Assembly: GCA_002347985.1 (NCBI GenBank) | Contig: DDYM01000028.1 | Location: 1 to 6,021, forward strand | Origin: Bacteroidetes bacterium UBA2234 | GTDB lineage: Bacteria; Bacteroidota; Bacteroidia; NS11-12g; UBA955 | Reading direction: 5' to 3' | Length of the DNA stretch: 6,021 nt | Part shown: one piece after another, positions 5,776 to 6,021 of the stretch | Numbering within the stretch: position 1 is the stretch's first letter | How the letters are laid out: each line of letters opens with the position of its first letter | Notes under the pieces: model-generated | Told to the model about the DNA's origin: nothing | The model's input: only the letters and a program-made list of their open reading frames with translations | Database searches by the model: none | Made by a program: the position numbers and the translations under genes

Positions 5776-6021
5776 CTAAATTTCATCCAATATTTGTAAA
5801 ATTAACGAGCAGGCGCGTTCAATTTCTTGGTTGGTGATGGTTAAAGGCGGACAAATTCGCAGACAATTGGGGGCATAAAGAAACCAATCGGCGAAGAGAT
5901 TTCTCTGCAACATCTTTTGGATACAGGCATTTACGATGTCGAATGAATCAAGTTCTACCGCCAACAACAATCCTACTCCGTGAACTTGATGGATTTTGGG
6001 ATGTTTGAGTAATTTTTTAAA
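5776..6021 (-). CDS. Class III PLP-dependent aminotransferase, C-terminal part
   Basis: The frame is open from the right edge of the window to a TAG at 5776-5778 and encodes the last 81 residues of a larger protein. HGVGLLLAVELD near residues 14-25 of the fragment matches the 'G.Gl..gvel' strand, and DWFLYAPNCLRICPPLTIT near 45-63 matches the C-terminal substrate-domain motif 'LRiaPPLtit' of acetylornithine/ornithine-type aminotransferases. These enzymes transfer an amino group from an omega-amino donor to 2-oxoglutarate in the cytoplasm. The pyridoxal-binding lysine and the rest of the catalytic core lie outside the window, so the exact substrate (acetylornithine, ornithine or another) cannot be decided. 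An apparent internal start at a TTG at 5970 is not the gene start, because the family motif continues upstream of it. Confidence 0.85.
   Translation of the reverse strand, partial: FKKLLKHPKIHQVHGVGLLLAVELDSFDIVNACIQKMLQRNLFADWFLYAPNCLRICPPLTITNQEIERACSLILQILDEI

Overview
The window looks like a piece of a Bacteroidota chromosome, flavobacteria-like in the broad sense; I cannot place it to genus. The evidence is a type IX secretion (T9SS) C-terminal sorting domain with the NYPNPF motif, several secreted proteins or lipoproteins, weak or absent Shine-Dalgarno sequences, and a good TTG-N19-TAnnTTTG promoter of the Bacteroidota type. Genes are densely packed and nearly all lie on the minus strand; the single plus-strand gene is a small nuclease-like protein at 4371-4808.

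Reading along the minus strand from the right edge: (a) the C-terminal 81 residues of a class III PLP-dependent aminotransferase (5776-6021, cut by the window edge); (b) a promoter at about 5743-5772 driving a 296-residue putative lipoprotein of unknown function (4800-5690); (c) the convergent plus-strand gene for a 145-residue HsdR-N-like PD-(D/E)XK protein (4371-4808), whose 3' end overlaps the lipoprotein gene by 9 bases; (d) holA, the DNA polymerase III delta subunit (3316-4350), divergent from the nuclease-like gene with only 20 bases between their starts; (e) a 642-residue exported BNR/Asp-box protein with a T9SS tail (1336-3264), closed by a strong hairpin terminator at 1270-1303; (f) a new transcription unit made of a 67-residue two-helix membrane protein (1050-1253), an overlapping PstS-like substrate-binding lipoprotein (128-1066), and the first 19 codons of another exported protein (1-59) that runs off the left edge.

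The genes do not form one pathway. The main functional groupings are the replication gene holA paired head-to-head with an orphan nuclease-like domain, and the small membrane protein / PstS-like lipoprotein / exported protein unit. The PstS-like protein lacks the usual phosphate-contact motif and has no PstCAB genes beside it, so it probably is not an ordinary phosphate-uptake component. I found no RNA genes, CRISPR arrays, insertion sequences or phage genes, and no strong case for a wholly new system. The best leads are the divergent pair and the PstS-like unit.
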